Positions 1-10,216 of a stretch of 63,794 nucleotides of DNA are shown here, piece after piece. Location: assembly GCF_009870785.1 (NCBI RefSeq), contig NZ_WTWX01000021.1, positions 1 through 63,794 of the forward strand, given 5' to 3'. Position 1 is the stretch's first letter. Each line of letters begins with the position of its first letter. This stretch comes from Paenibacillus sp. An7. GTDB taxonomy: Bacteria; Bacillota; Bacilli; Paenibacillales; Paenibacillaceae. The notes beneath the pieces were generated by a model that searched no databases, had not been told where the DNA came from, and saw only the letters and a program-made list of their open reading frames with translations. Made by a program: the position numbers and the translations under genes.

Positions 1-680
<680 letters not shown>

Positions 681-815
681 AAAATATAAATCGCAAAGAT
701 TGTTTCGTATCTAGTTTTCAGGGAGCAAAACCTTGAAAAACGCTATTGGTTTTATACACACTTTATAGTGATGTACCAAAACCAACGCGGATCGCATTTG
801 TTTCACAAATGCTCG

Positions 816-932
816 TTTGGTGGCGATAGCGGAGGGGTTCCACACGTACCCATCCCGAACACGACCGTTAAGCCCTCCAGCGCCGATGGTACTTGGACCG
901 CAGGGTCCTGGGAGAGTAGGACGTCGCCAAGC
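816..932 (+). rRNA. rrf: 5S ribosomal RNA
   Basis: About 117 bases that match the bacterial 5S pattern: start TTTGGTGGCGATAGCGGAGG, central CCGAACACG and CAGCGCCGATGG, and 3' end GAGAGTAGGACGTCGCCAAGC, with the two ends able to pair (TTGGTGGCG with CGTCGCCAA). It follows 23S by about 135 bases in the usual 16S-23S-5S order and is followed at once by a terminator. End positions are set from the terminal helix and may be off by one or two bases. Confidence 0.96.
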
Positions 933-940
933 AAATAGAT

Positions 941-978
941 AACCGTTGTTGACAATACGTCAGCAACGGTTTTTTTTG
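941..978 (+). terminator. rrn operon intrinsic terminator
   Basis: A 13-bp near-perfect stem (AACCGTTGTTGAC with GTCAGCAACGGTT, loop AATAC) is followed by a run of T. It sits directly behind the 5S gene and closes the rRNA operon. Confidence 0.93.
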
Positions 979-1164
979 TTGCTGATTTATTTACAAATGA
1001 TGTAGGTTAACTTTCTTCCCAGTCAAACTCTAAGCCAAACATATAAACCAAGGGCAGGGTGCCAGTGCGATTGACTTTTAAGTGAAGCTCTGAGACACTC
1101 AGGTTGAGCATAATATTGGAAATAAGGCTGAATATATCCAATAAAATATAAAAGAGGTGACCAG

Positions 1165-2340
1165 GTGGAAATCAGACAATTAAATGCAGAGGAATACGAG
1201 CAAAGTATTAGCTTATCAGAATATGCCTTTCAATATACATTAACACTGGAACAAAAAGAAAAAAGAAAAGAGAGGTTTAAGCCTGAACAATTTTGGGGCA
1301 TTTTTGAAGAGGGACAATTGCAAGCTAAGCTAACGATCCTTCCTTTTAAAGTATACTTGCAAGGCAAAGTAATGCCTATGGGCGGAATTGCAGGCGTGGC
1401 AACCTGGCCAGAGAACCGCCGTAAAGGTCATGTCTCTAAACTACTTAGTCAAGCGCTCAAGGTAATGAAAGAGGAAGGGCAAATTCTATCATTTCTACAT
1501 CCATTTTCAATTCCATTCTATCGTAAGTATGGTTGGGAGCTATATGCAGAATATAAAAATTACCTTATTTCCTCAAAACAGTTTCCACCTAAAATAGAGT
1601 ACCCAGGTAAGGTAGTAAGGGATATTAAGGAGATCTCTATTCTGAATAAATTGTATCAGTCTTTTGCAAGCAGCTATCATGGCACGCTTGTTCGAGATGA
1701 AGAATGGTGGAAGTATGCCGTCTTAGATAACACTAAACATAGTGCTGTCTATTATTCTCATAATGGGGAACCCCAAGGCTATGTGTTATATGAACTAAAA
1801 GATAAAATGCTGGTATGTAATGAATTTGTTTACTTGAATGAAGAAGCACGGGGAGCACTTTGGACTTTTTTCTCAAATCACGATTCCCGTATCGAACAAG
1901 TGAAGTTAACGATGGTTCCAGCTGATGATATTCTACCGTATATGCTTCCAGATCCGCGGGTAACCCAAGAAACGATTCCATACTTCATGGGACGAATTGT
2001 GGATATAGAGTCTTTTCTGCAACAGTTTACGTTCGAATCTGGAAATAGCTTAGAATTAACGATCCAGATTGAGGATCATGCAGCTCCATGGAATGCCGGA
2101 CTGTGGAATATATCCATCGATGACCAAGGACAAGCGAAGGTTATAAAGCTAATGGAAGAAAAAGAAGAGACTCAGCCAGATTTAATAGCAGATATTCAAG
2201 TTTGGACCGCTCTTTTTCTGGGATATCAACGTCCCGCGCAATTGTTTCATATACAGAAGCTAAAAGGGAAACCGCAAAAAGCAAAAGAATTTGAACACCT
2301 TATTCCGGAAGCACAAACCTTACTAATGGATTTCTTCTAA
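1165..2340 (+). CDS. Eis-type GNAT N-acetyltransferase
   Basis: 391 residues. The N-terminal half is a GNAT fold with the acetyl-CoA segment GGIAGVATWPENRRKGHV at 73-90 and a second GNAT-like middle region; the C-terminal part (from about 285) resembles the SCP2-like domain of the Eis family. In Eis enzymes a Tyr acts as general acid and the C-terminal Phe carboxylate as base: here Tyr119 lies in PFYRKYGWE and the protein ends ...LLMDFF, so both features look kept. The family acetylates amines, including aminoglycosides in some members; the substrate here is unknown. The GTG start has AGAGGTGA upstream with good spacing. It is a single-gene unit between the rrn terminator and its own terminator, unrelated to its neighbours. 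Confidence 0.82.
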   Translation: MEIRQLNAEEYEQSISLSEYAFQYTLTLEQKEKRKERFKPEQFWGIFEEGQLQAKLTILPFKVYLQGKVMPMGGIAGVATWPENRRKGHVSKLLSQALKVMKEEGQILSFLHPFSIPFYRKYGWELYAEYKNYLISSKQFPPKIEYPGKVVRDIKEISILNKLYQSFASSYHGTLVRDEEWWKYAVLDNTKHSAVYYSHNGEPQGYVLYELKDKMLVCNEFVYLNEEARGALWTFFSNHDSRIEQVKLTMVPADDILPYMLPDPRVTQETIPYFMGRIVDIESFLQQFTFESGNSLELTIQIEDHAAPWNAGLWNISIDDQGQAKVIKLMEEKEETQPDLIADIQVWTALFLGYQRPAQLFHIQKLKGKPQKAKEFEHLIPEAQTLLMDFF

Positions 2341-2353
2341 TAAATAGGAAACC

Positions 2354-2386
2354 GCTCTTCTGCCTTCTGTCAGGAGAGTTTTTTTA
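2354..2386 (+). terminator. Terminator of the acetyltransferase gene
   Basis: Stem CTCTTCTG (2355-2362) with CAGGAGAG (2371-2378, one G-U pair) followed by seven T. It lies 14 bases after the stop codon. Confidence 0.85.
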
Positions 2387-2437
2387 ATAGAGCGAATAAT
2401 TTAAGGAAATAAGTGAAAAATGAGAAGGGGATCTTAC

Positions 2438-2495
2438 TTGAGATTTCTGTACAGTATGTTATAATGGATATAAAGTCAAAGAAAGTCAAAGTCAA
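2438..2495 (+). promoter_or_regulatory. ctsR operon sigma-A promoter with CtsR operator
   Basis: A promoter TTGAGA (2438-2443), 16-base spacer, TATAAT (2460-2465) is followed within the expected start site by AGTCAAA-GAA-AGTCAAA (2474-2490). This matches the known CtsR heptad repeat (A/G)GTCAAA-NAN-(A/G)GTCAAA. A third partial repeat GTCAA abuts it at 2491-2495. The placement implies autorepression of ctsR-mcsA-mcsB-clpC, relieved when heat or stress inactivates CtsR. Confidence 0.92.
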
Positions 2496-2595
2496 CTAAG
2501 ATCAGATATGATTATTGGTTATACAATATTATTATGTAGTAAGTTAATTTAAGCTCATTTATATATGACACATAGAAGGTTGTATATAAAAGAGA

Positions 2596-2680
2596 GCATT
2601 CATTTAAGCCAAAGAGGTTCGCAGACTAACTAAGATGGGTAATTTATTGGAGCCTCTCTTTGATGAATTTGAATGAATGC
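2596..2680 (+). promoter_or_regulatory. Structured 5' leader of the ctsR operon
   Basis: The 374-base gap 2341-2714 also holds, downstream of the CtsR box, a predicted folded leader: outer stem GCATTCATT (2596-2604) with AATGAATGC (2672-2680), and an inner stem AAAGAGG (2611-2617) with CCTCTCTTT (2653-2661, one bulge) around a 35-base loop. No U-tract follows, so it is not a simple terminator. I do not recognise it as a known riboswitch. The function is unknown; a role in mRNA stability or translation of ctsR is a guess. Confidence 0.5.
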
Positions 2681-2720
2681 AATAGATTAGCTTACCGGTT
2701 TTATACAGTGGGGGATGAGG

Positions 2721-3182
2721 ATGCGTAATATTTCTGATATTATCGAACAATATCTGAAAAATATTTTGCAGGATAGCTCTGATGGAATGATTGAAATTCA
2801 GAGAAATGATCTAGCAGATAAATTCTCCTGTGTGCCATCCCAGATTAATTATGTAATTAGTACTCGTTTTACTCTTGAAAAAGGTTACCTTGTAGAGAGT
2901 AAGCGTGGTGGTGGTGGATATATACGGATACAGCGAGTAGAACTCCCTGCACACTCTGTGCTCGGAGGACATTTCCATCAGCATATTGGGGATGAAATTA
3001 ACCAGGCTTCCGCAGAAGGTCTTATCTACCAGTTGGAAGAAGCTAAATTTCTTAACAGCCGAGAGGCTGCTTTAATCAAAGCTGCGATGTCTAGAGAAGT
3101 ATTATTTATAAAGCTTCCCTATCGTGATCAAATCCGTGCTCGGATGTTAAAGGCAATGTTAATTTCGCTCCTCGGTAAGTAG
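2721..3182 (+). CDS. ctsR: Transcriptional repressor CtsR
   Basis: 153 residues, the family's normal length. CtsR is the dimeric repressor of clp and related protein-quality-control genes in low-GC Gram-positives. The N-terminal winged helix-turn-helix is clear, with the DNA-contacting glycine loop ESKRGGGGYIRI at about 60-71, the segment whose Arg is phosphorylated by McsB in B. subtilis. The C-terminal half is the helical McsB/McsA-interacting domain. An in-frame ATG six bases upstream (2715) has no ribosome binding site of its own; the ATG at 2721 sits six bases after GGGGG and gives MRNISDIIEQ, as in other CtsR proteins. First gene of the operon and target of its own CtsR box. Confidence 0.95.
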   Translation: MRNISDIIEQYLKNILQDSSDGMIEIQRNDLADKFSCVPSQINYVISTRFTLEKGYLVESKRGGGGYIRIQRVELPAHSVLGGHFHQHIGDEINQASAEGLIYQLEEAKFLNSREAALIKAAMSREVLFIKLPYRDQIRARMLKAMLISLLGK

Positions 3183-3233
3183 TATGAGTGTCACAGTTTT
3201 CTCCGTTGGGAACGAATAAAGGAGGTATGCGGT

Positions 3234-3755
3234 ATGCTTTGTCAAGAATGTAATGAACGTCCGGCTACTCTTCATTTTACGAAGATTGTGAACGGGGAGA
3301 AAACGGAATTCCATATTTGTGAAAGCTGCGCACGAGAAAAAGGAGATCATCTAACCGGTATCTCTAATGGGTTCTCAATCCATGGACTCCTTTCAGGCCT
3401 TATGGATTTTGAATCTGGGAAATACAAAACAGCTGGTGCACCTGCTCCTGAAACTCTTCAGTGCAAGGAATGCGGGATGACGATACAGCAGTTTAGTAAG
3501 CTTAATCGATTTGGCTGTAGCTCATGCTATAAGTACTTTTCTAATCGTTTAGATCCGCTCTTAAAGCGCGTACATGGTAATACAACTCATGTTGGGAAAG
3601 TTCCTGTGCGAGCTGGAGGAAAGATTCATTTAAGACGAAGAGTCGAAGAACTAAAAAAAGAACTTCAGGAACAAATTAATCTACAGGAATTCGAGTCTGC
3701 AGCTGAATTACGTGACCAGATTCGTGAACTGGAAAGAGAAATAGCAGAAGAGTAA
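3234..3755 (+). CDS. mcsA: McsA, zinc-finger activator of the McsB arginine kinase
   Basis: 173 residues. Four CXXC pairs (C3/C6, C29/C32, C77/C80, C95/C98) form two treble zinc-binding modules, and a UVR motif (about 134-170, RRVEELKKELQEQINLQEF) closes the protein. McsA activates and tethers McsB, and together they regulate CtsR and feed ClpCP. The start has AAAGGAGG upstream. It lies 51 bases after ctsR and 29 bases before mcsB, in the conserved order. Confidence 0.94.
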   Translation: MLCQECNERPATLHFTKIVNGEKTEFHICESCAREKGDHLTGISNGFSIHGLLSGLMDFESGKYKTAGAPAPETLQCKECGMTIQQFSKLNRFGCSSCYKYFSNRLDPLLKRVHGNTTHVGKVPVRAGGKIHLRRRVEELKKELQEQINLQEFESAAELRDQIRELEREIAEE

Positions 3756-3784
3756 AGTTTGGTAAAGAGCAGGAGGTATGCACT

Positions 3785-4852
3785 ATGTCAGATATCCGGT
3801 TTACCGATAAACCACTTAGTGAATGGATGCGTAGTAGCGCAGCTGATTCAGAAATTGTCATTAGCAGCCGGGTAAGAGTGGCACGAAATGTGCAGAGTTT
3901 TCCATTTCCTATGTTGGCAACCGACCAGCAATCGAGAGCGGTACTCGATAAGGTAACGGAAGTCCTTCAATTTGATGATATTCATCAGTTTGGCAATTTC
4001 CATGTCCTAAATCTGAATGAACTATCTGAACTTGACCAAGAAATACTAGTCGAAAAACATCTCATTAGTCCGAACTTGGCAAATGAATCAAGAAATGGTG
4101 CGGTTATTCTTAGTGAAGATGAATCCATTAGTATTATGGTGAATGAAGAGGATCATTTGCGCATTCAATGTTTATACCCTGGCTTTCAGGTTCAAGAAGC
4201 GTGGAAACGTGCTTCAGCCATAGATGATGTTTTTGAAGCCCATATCGATTATTCTTTTGATGATCGCAGAGGATATCTAACCAGTTGTCCAACCAATGTA
4301 GGGACTGGAGTTCGGGCTTCTGTAATGATGCATTTACCGGCTCTTGTGATGACGAAACAGATAGGCAGGGTACTCACTGCTGTATCCCAAGTAGGTCTTG
4401 CTGTAAGAGGAATTTACGGTGAGGGCAGTGAAGCGACAGGAAATCTGTTTCAAATATCGAATCAAATTACATTAGGACAAACTGAAACTGAGATTATCGA
4501 TAATTTGTATAGTGTTGTTTTACAGATTATAGGTCACGAGCGTAACGCTAGAGAAAGACTCATGACCGATTCTAAACTTCGTATTGCGGATCGTGTGATG
4601 AGATCATATGGTATTTTATCTCATGCTTATCTGATGGATTCGAAAGAAGCAGCTCAGCGCATATCTGATGTTCGGCTCGGCATTGATTTAGATCTAATTA
4701 GAGAAAAAACAATAGTTGAAATGAATGAACTCAATGTCTTAATCCAGCCAGGTTTTCTTCAGAAAAAATTCGGAAGAACGCTTGAGACAGGAGAAAGAGA
4801 TATGTACCGGGCACAGTTAATAAGGGAATCTTTTCAAAGAGAAAGTCAGTAG
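3785..4852 (+). CDS. mcsB: Protein arginine kinase McsB
   Basis: 355 residues, the usual length. It belongs to the phosphagen-kinase fold and phosphorylates arginine side chains, marking proteins for ClpCP and inactivating CtsR. The ATP-site signature SSRVRVARN is at 27-35, and the C-terminal phosphoarginine-binding motif RDXXRA is present as RDMYRA (338-343), which supports allosteric self-regulation as in Geobacillus and Bacillus enzymes. AGGAGG precedes the ATG. Unusually, mcsB is separated from clpC by 198 bases; in B. subtilis the two genes are nearly contiguous. Confidence 0.95.
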   Translation: MSDIRFTDKPLSEWMRSSAADSEIVISSRVRVARNVQSFPFPMLATDQQSRAVLDKVTEVLQFDDIHQFGNFHVLNLNELSELDQEILVEKHLISPNLANESRNGAVILSEDESISIMVNEEDHLRIQCLYPGFQVQEAWKRASAIDDVFEAHIDYSFDDRRGYLTSCPTNVGTGVRASVMMHLPALVMTKQIGRVLTAVSQVGLAVRGIYGEGSEATGNLFQISNQITLGQTETEIIDNLYSVVLQIIGHERNARERLMTDSKLRIADRVMRSYGILSHAYLMDSKEAAQRISDVRLGIDLDLIREKTIVEMNELNVLIQPGFLQKKFGRTLETGERDMYRAQLIRESFQRESQ

Positions 4853-4927
4853 GCATGGGATGTATGGCATAGTGTAAGCTCATTATGAACTATGTTCTTA
4901 TATGAAGTAATAACCCACACCTTAACA

Positions 4928-4976
4928 TTCTTGTCTCACAAGAACGAGAGTTATGGGATTTACCGACATGTGTCGG
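4928..4976 (+). promoter_or_regulatory. Inverted repeats in the mcsB-clpC gap
   Basis: The 198-base gap between mcsB and clpC holds a 7-bp hairpin TTCTTGT-CTC-ACAAGAA (4928-4944) and a perfect 14-base palindrome CCGACATGTGTCGG (4963-4976). Neither is followed by a T-run. They could be an operator, a processing site or part of a clpC-specific promoter region; I see no convincing -35/-10 pair there. Confidence 0.4.
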
Positions 4977-5050
4977 CTGGGCAATCATTAGAATAGCCTA
5001 GATATATAGATAAAGGAATTATTTTTTAAACTTATGGAGGTGCAAGGAAT

Positions 5051-7495
5051 ATGATGTTTGGAAGATTTACGGAACGAGCTCAAAAAGTTCTCGCTTTAGC
5101 TCAGGAAGAAGCAGTTCGTTTAGGTCATAATAACATCGGTACCGAACATATTTTGCTCGGCCTGATTCGTGAAGGTGAAGGTATTGCTGCAAAAGCTCTC
5201 ATCGGCCTTGGCCTTGGTCTTGAAAAAATACAGGATGAGGTAGAAACACTCATTGGCCGCGGCCAAGAGCAGCCTACCAATATTGCATATACGCCGCGTG
5301 CGAAAAAAGTAATTGAGCTTTCCATGGATGAGGCTCGTAAGTTGGGCCACACCTATGTGGGAACCGAACATATTTTGCTTGGCTTGATTCGTGAAGGTGA
5401 AGGTGTAGCAGCACGTGTGCTGAACAACCTGGGTATTAGCCTTAATAAGGCACGTCAACAAGTCTTGCAACTGCTAGGCAGCAGTGAAGCAGTATCCAGT
5501 CATAACGGTACACAAGCCAATGTAAGCACTCCTACACTGGATAGTCTGGCAAGAGATCTTACAGCCACTGCGAGAGAGAGCAATCTTGATCCGGTAATCG
5601 GCCGTAGTAAAGAGATTGAGCGTGTTATTCAAGTGCTTAGTCGACGTACCAAAAACAACCCGGTTCTGATTGGTGAACCCGGAGTTGGTAAAACAGCGAT
5701 TGCAGAAGGCCTTGCTCAGAAGATTATCGCGAATGAAATACCTGAAACACTGCGTGATAAACGGGTAATGACACTAGATATGGGTTCTGTAGTTGCTGGA
5801 ACGAAGTATCGCGGTGAATTTGAGGATCGACTCAAAAAAATTATGGATGAGATTCGCCAAGCAGGAAATATCATTCTCTTTATTGATGAACTGCACACTC
5901 TAATTGGTGCAGGCGGAGCAGAAGGAGCAATCGATGCTTCTAACATTTTAAAACCTGCCCTTGCTCGTGGAGAGCTACAGTGTATTGGTGCGACTACGCT
6001 TGATGAGTATCGTAAATATATTGAAAAAGACGCTGCTCTTGAACGTCGTTTCCAGCCAATTACTGTGGATCAGCCATCGGTTGAAGAAGCCATTCAAATC
6101 TTGCATGGACTGAGAGATCGTTATGAAGCTCATCACCGTGTAAAAATTACAGATGAGGCAATTGAACAAGCAGTAAAGCTGTCTGACCGTTATATTACAG
6201 ACCGATTCCTGCCAGATAAAGCGATTGACCTTATTGATGAAGCGGGTTCTAAAGTAAGACTGAATTCTTACACCGTACCGCCTAATCTCAAACAACTAGA
6301 AAATCGTCTTGATGATATCCGTAAAGAGAAAGACTCTGCGGTTCAAAGTCAAGAATTTGAAAAAGCAGCAGCGCTGCGTGATACAGAACAGAAAATTCGT
6401 GAAGAACTGGATATAACTAAAAATCAGTGGAAAGAAAAACAAGGTCGTACTGATTCAGAAGTAACTCCAGAAGATATCGCTCAAGTGGTAGCAAGCTGGA
6501 CAGGAATCCCTGTTAGCAAACTGAAACAAGAAGAAACAGATCGTTTGTTAAATATGGAGTCTATTCTTCATGAACGTGTAATCGGCCAAGACGAAGCAGT
6601 TGTAGCTGTCAGTCGTGCAATTCGCCGGGCGCGTGCTGGTCTAAAAGATCCAAAACGTCCTATGGGCTCTTTTATCTTCCTCGGACCTACAGGGGTAGGT
6701 AAAACAGAACTTGCTCGTGCGCTTGCCGAAGCGATGTTTGGAGATGAAAATGCGGTAATCCGGATTGATATGTCCGAATACATGGAGAAACACTCTACTT
6801 CTCGATTGGTAGGAGCGCCTCCAGGATATGTTGGATATGAAGAAGGCGGTCAGCTAACTGAAAAAGTTCGTCGTAAACCGTATTCAGTCGTTCTTTTAGA
6901 TGAGATCGAAAAAGCTCATCCGGAAGTATTCAATATCTTGCTTCAAGTTCTTGAGGATGGACGTTTGACTGACTCAAAAGGTCGTGTTGTAGATTTCCGT
7001 AATACCCTCATTATCTTGACTTCTAATGTGGGTGCAGATGCAATCAAACGTAATTCTACGCTAGGATTTACGGCAGTCGCAGATGCGGGTGCGGAGTATT
7101 CTAATATGAAAGGTAAAGTGATGGAGGAACTCAAAAAGAGCTTCCGTCCTGAATTCCTAAACCGGATTGATGAAGTTATTGTTTTCCATTCACTTGAAGA
7201 GAAGCATATTGGAGAGATTGTTTCCCTGATGTCTGAAGAACTTCGTAAACGTCTGCGTGAACATGATGTTGATTTCGAACTTACTGACAAGGCAAAAGCC
7301 TTCTTAGCGAAAGAAGGATTCGATCCAGCCTACGGTGCAAGACCGCTTCGCCGTGCGATTCAAAAGCACATTGAAGACCGTCTATCTGAGGAACTCCTTA
7401 CGGGTTCAATTACAAAAGGAGATTTTCTTCTTATTGATGAGAAGGATGGTGCACTCGCTGTTACAAAAAAGAGCAATGTGCCCACTAATTCTTAA
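5051..7495 (+). CDS. clpC: ATP-dependent Clp protease ATPase subunit ClpC
   Basis: 814 residues. ClpC is the hexameric Hsp100 unfoldase that works with ClpP and the adaptors McsB and MecA. In order: N-domain with two Clp_N repeats ([15 protein letters not shown] at 30-44 and 104-118), AAA1 with Walker A GEPGVGKT (208-215) and [12 protein letters not shown], the ClpC-type middle domain with a UVR-like segment near 430, AAA2 with Walker A GPTGVGKT (545-552), and the C-terminal D2-small domain. It starts [14 protein letters not shown] as in B. subtilis, behind GGAGG. Last gene of the CtsR operon; a terminator follows. Confidence 0.97.
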   Translation: MMFGRFTERAQKVLALAQEEAVRLGHNNIGTEHILLGLIREGEGIAAKALIGLGLGLEKIQDEVETLIGRGQEQPTNIAYTPRAKKVIELSMDEARKLGHTYVGTEHILLGLIREGEGVAARVLNNLGISLNKARQQVLQLLGSSEAVSSHNGTQANVSTPTLDSLARDLTATARESNLDPVIGRSKEIERVIQVLSRRTKNNPVLIGEPGVGKTAIAEGLAQKIIANEIPETLRDKRVMTLDMGSVVAGTKYRGEFEDRLKKIMDEIRQAGNIILFIDELHTLIGAGGAEGAIDASNILKPALARGELQCIGATTLDEYRKYIEKDAALERRFQPITVDQPSVEEAIQILHGLRDRYEAHHRVKITDEAIEQAVKLSDRYITDRFLPDKAIDLIDEAGSKVRLNSYTVPPNLKQLENRLDDIRKEKDSAVQSQEFEKAAALRDTEQKIREELDITKNQWKEKQGRTDSEVTPEDIAQVVASWTGIPVSKLKQEETDRLLNMESILHERVIGQDEAVVAVSRAIRRARAGLKDPKRPMGSFIFLGPTGVGKTELARALAEAMFGDENAVIRIDMSEYMEKHSTSRLVGAPPGYVGYEEGGQLTEKVRRKPYSVVLLDEIEKAHPEVFNILLQVLEDGRLTDSKGRVVDFRNTLIILTSNVGADAIKRNSTLGFTAVADAGAEYSNMKGKVMEELKKSFRPEFLNRIDEVIVFHSLEEKHIGEIVSLMSEELRKRLREHDVDFELTDKAKAFLAKEGFDPAYGARPLRRAIQKHIEDRLSEELLTGSITKGDFLLIDEKDGALAVTKKSNVPTNS

Positions 7496-7507
7496 TAATT
7501 GATAGGA

Positions 7508-7538
7508 ATGCCCCCTAATTTATAGGGGGTATTTTTTA
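7508..7538 (+). terminator. ctsR-clpC operon terminator
   Basis: CCCCCTA (7511-7517) pairs with TAGGGGG (7523-7529), followed by T6. Confidence 0.92.
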
Positions 7539-7634
7539 TTTTTAGTGGTACAGAAGGATTGTCTTTGATGTAAAGTTTGTGATTAAGCTTTACGTTAAAA
7601 TGCATTCAATGTTAAACTTTTAATAAATCCTTTA

Positions 7635-7664
7635 TTGGTAAATTCGGTATGTAAAATTTATACT
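7635..7664 (+). promoter_or_regulatory. Candidate sigma-A promoter of radA
   Basis: TTGGTA (7635-7640), 18-base spacer, TATACT (7659-7664), about 36 bases before the radA start. It lies after the clpC terminator, where a new promoter is needed. Confidence 0.55.
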
Positions 7665-7699
7665 TGAAGTTTAAGTAAAGTTAAATGAGGAGAAGTGAA

Positions 7700-9067
7700 G
7701 TGGCTAAAGTAAAAACAAAGTTTTACTGTACAGAATGCGGTTATGAATCGCCGAAATGGTACGGTAAATGTCCAGGTTGCCAGTCATGGAATTCCATGGT
7801 GGAGGAAACCGAAAGTATTGTGAAGACACAGGGGAGGAATTCTTCCCTTTTTGATAGTAAAGAAAAACCGCTTCCTATCATAAATATAGAAAGTGACCAA
7901 GAACCGCGTATTCTAACTGGCATTCAGGAACTGAATCGAGTTCTTGGCGGAGGAGTAGTACCTGGTTCGTTGATTCTTGTTGGTGGAGATCCGGGTATTG
8001 GTAAATCAACGCTCTTACTCCAGACATCTCATGCTATGACAGCTTCAGGGCTGCGCGTCTTGTATATTTCGGGTGAGGAATCGGTTAGACAAACCAAACT
8101 GAGAGCAGACCGGCTTGAAGCATTGTCTCCTGATCTATATGTTCTTAGTGAAACCAATATGGAACGGATCGAAGAGGCGGTAAGTCAAGTTGACCCTCAT
8201 TTTCTGGTGATTGATTCAATTCAGACTGTTTTTTTACCGGAAATAACAAGTGCTCCCGGAAGTGTGGCACAGGTACGAGAATGTACATCACGGTTTATGC
8301 GGATTGCGAAAGGGTTAGGCATTGCAACGGTTCTGGTAGGGCATGTTACTAAAGAGGGTTCTATTGCAGGTCCTCGAATGCTCGAACATATGGTGGATTG
8401 TGTGCTTTATTTTGAAGGAGAACGTCATCATACGTATCGTTTGCTTCGTGCGGTAAAGAATCGTTTTGGTTCGACGAATGAAATTGGGATTTTCGAGATG
8501 GGAGAATCGGGCTTAAGAGAAGTGGCTAATCCATCAGAAATGTTCTTATCTGAGCGACCGCTAGGAGTGGCAGGTTCCACCGTTGTAGCGAGTATGGAAG
8601 GAACGCGTCCCATGCTTGTCGAACTTCAGGCACTGATCTCGGCTACGCAATTCCCGTCACCTAGGCGAATGGCTACCGGCGTTGATTATAACCGTATGGC
8701 ACTGATCATCGCCGTCCTTGAGAAGCGACAAGGAATGTTTCTCCAGAATCAAGATGCTTATCTCAATGTAGCTGGTGGAGTGAAACTGGATGAACCTGCA
8801 ACCGATTTGGCCATGGCAGTAAGTATAGCTTCCAGTTTTCGCGATTTGCCAACCAAACCCTATGATGTCATATTTGGAGAAGTAGGCTTGACTGGAGAAG
8901 TGCGCGGCGTTTCAAGAGCGGAACAAAGAGCCAAAGAAGCGCAGAAACTTGGGTTTAAACGGGTAATTATGCCAGAGAAGAGCTTAAAGGGGTGGAAGCA
9001 TCCTGTTGGAATAGAACTGATCGGTATTAATACGGTCGGAGATGCACTAGCGGCTGCTTTAGATTAG
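7700..9067 (+). CDS. radA: DNA repair protein RadA
   Basis: 455 residues. RadA (Sms) is a RecA-like, hexameric branch-migration helicase used in recombination and, in Bacillus, physically coupled to DisA. It has an N-terminal C4 zinc finger (C10, C13, C24, C27), Walker A GDPGIGKS (96-103), the RadA signature KNRFG (253-257) and a C-terminal Lon-protease-like domain that lacks protease activity in the family. The GTG at 7700 is chosen over the in-frame ATG at 7685 because AGGAG at 7688-7692 lies seven bases before it and it gives [10 protein letters not shown], the family N-terminus. disA follows after 14 bases. Confidence 0.95.
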   Translation: MAKVKTKFYCTECGYESPKWYGKCPGCQSWNSMVEETESIVKTQGRNSSLFDSKEKPLPIINIESDQEPRILTGIQELNRVLGGGVVPGSLILVGGDPGIGKSTLLLQTSHAMTASGLRVLYISGEESVRQTKLRADRLEALSPDLYVLSETNMERIEEAVSQVDPHFLVIDSIQTVFLPEITSAPGSVAQVRECTSRFMRIAKGLGIATVLVGHVTKEGSIAGPRMLEHMVDCVLYFEGERHHTYRLLRAVKNRFGSTNEIGIFEMGESGLREVANPSEMFLSERPLGVAGSTVVASMEGTRPMLVELQALISATQFPSPRRMATGVDYNRMALIIAVLEKRQGMFLQNQDAYLNVAGGVKLDEPATDLAMAVSIASSFRDLPTKPYDVIFGEVGLTGEVRGVSRAEQRAKEAQKLGFKRVIMPEKSLKGWKHPVGIELIGINTVGDALAAALD

Positions 9068-9081
9068 GGGGCATTGAATAG

Positions 9082-10158
9082 ATGAAAGAATCGAGCCAAC
9101 TGGATAAAATGAATGAGTTGTTACGTTTGGTTGCACCTGGAACGCCTTTTCGGGAAGGGCTTGAAAATGTCCTGCGTGCAAAAACGGGTGCATTGATTGT
9201 TGTCGGCTACAGTCCAGAAGTTATGGAAGTAGTGGATGGTGGATTTTCGATTAATTGCGATTTCTCACCGAACTATTTATATGAACTTGCTAAGATGGAT
9301 GGAGCGATCATCCTAAGTGAAGATTTGAAACGGATATTGTATGCAAATACGCAGTTAATTCCCGATTCCTCCATTTCTTCATCCGAGACAGGTATTCGTC
9401 ACCGTACGGCAGAACGTGTAGCAAAACAGACGGGAAAACTGGTTGTTTCCATTTCGCAAAGAAGGAATATTATCACTCTTTACCAAGGAACGCTGCGTTA
9501 TGCATTGAAAGAAATTGGAGTTATTTTAACAAAAGCGAATCAAGCGATTCAAACTTTGGAGAAATATAAAGCAGTCTTAAACCAGTCACTTACCAATCTG
9601 AGTGCCTCCGAGTTTGAAGAATTGGTTACGATTCCTGAAGTAATCAATGTAATACAGCGCGTGGAAATGGTGCTGCGAATCAAGATGGAGATTAAACGCT
9701 ACATTAATGAACTGGGCAATGAAGGACGTCTGATTAACATGCAGATGGAAGAACTAGTGGCGAATACAGAAGAGGAATCATGGCTTTTGTATAAGGATTA
9801 TGCCAAAGATAACAGTGATGAGAAGATCAAAGATATTATTAATGGCTTAAAACGATCTACAGATGATGAGCTGCTTGATACCCATCATATTGGCCGGCTT
9901 CTCGGATATGGTGCTGCGGCGGCTGCTTCTGAAGAATCAGTAGCTCCAAGAGGATACCGTGTTTTAAGCAAAATTCCAAGATTGCCAAATGTCATTATTC
10001 ATAATTTAGTTGAAGAATTTGAAAGATTACCACATGTAATTATGGCTACGATTGAGGAGCTTGATGAAGTGGATGGTATTGGTGAAGTTCGCGCTCGAAC
10101 GATTAAGGATGGCTTGAAGCGCCTGCAAGAACAGATGTTTATTGATCGACAAATGTAA
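9082..10158 (+). CDS. disA: DNA integrity scanning diadenylate cyclase DisA
   Basis: 358 residues. DisA scans DNA for branched structures and makes cyclic di-AMP from two ATP, delaying sporulation when DNA is damaged. The DAC domain shows the catalytic DGA (73-75) and RHR (106-108, in RHRTAER) motifs; a long helical spine and a C-terminal helix-hairpin-helix DNA-binding domain (from about 300, with [16 protein letters not shown]) follow. It is translationally close to radA, matching the known RadA-DisA partnership. Octamer formation is family knowledge. Confidence 0.96.
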   Translation: MKESSQLDKMNELLRLVAPGTPFREGLENVLRAKTGALIVVGYSPEVMEVVDGGFSINCDFSPNYLYELAKMDGAIILSEDLKRILYANTQLIPDSSISSSETGIRHRTAERVAKQTGKLVVSISQRRNIITLYQGTLRYALKEIGVILTKANQAIQTLEKYKAVLNQSLTNLSASEFEELVTIPEVINVIQRVEMVLRIKMEIKRYINELGNEGRLINMQMEELVANTEEESWLLYKDYAKDNSDEKIKDIINGLKRSTDDELLDTHHIGRLLGYGAAAAASEESVAPRGYRVLSKIPRLPNVIIHNLVEEFERLPHVIMATIEELDEVDGIGEVRARTIKDGLKRLQEQMFIDRQM

Positions 10159-10216
10159 ATTAGTTTAGTTTTAAATTTAGAATAAAATTGTACAGTTACA
10201 CTTACGAGGTGACGTG

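Noticed and set aside
681..815. tRNA gene in the 23S-5S spacer or after 5S
   Set aside because: No cloverleaf or TTCGANTC-type arm is visible; the spacer is only 135 bases.
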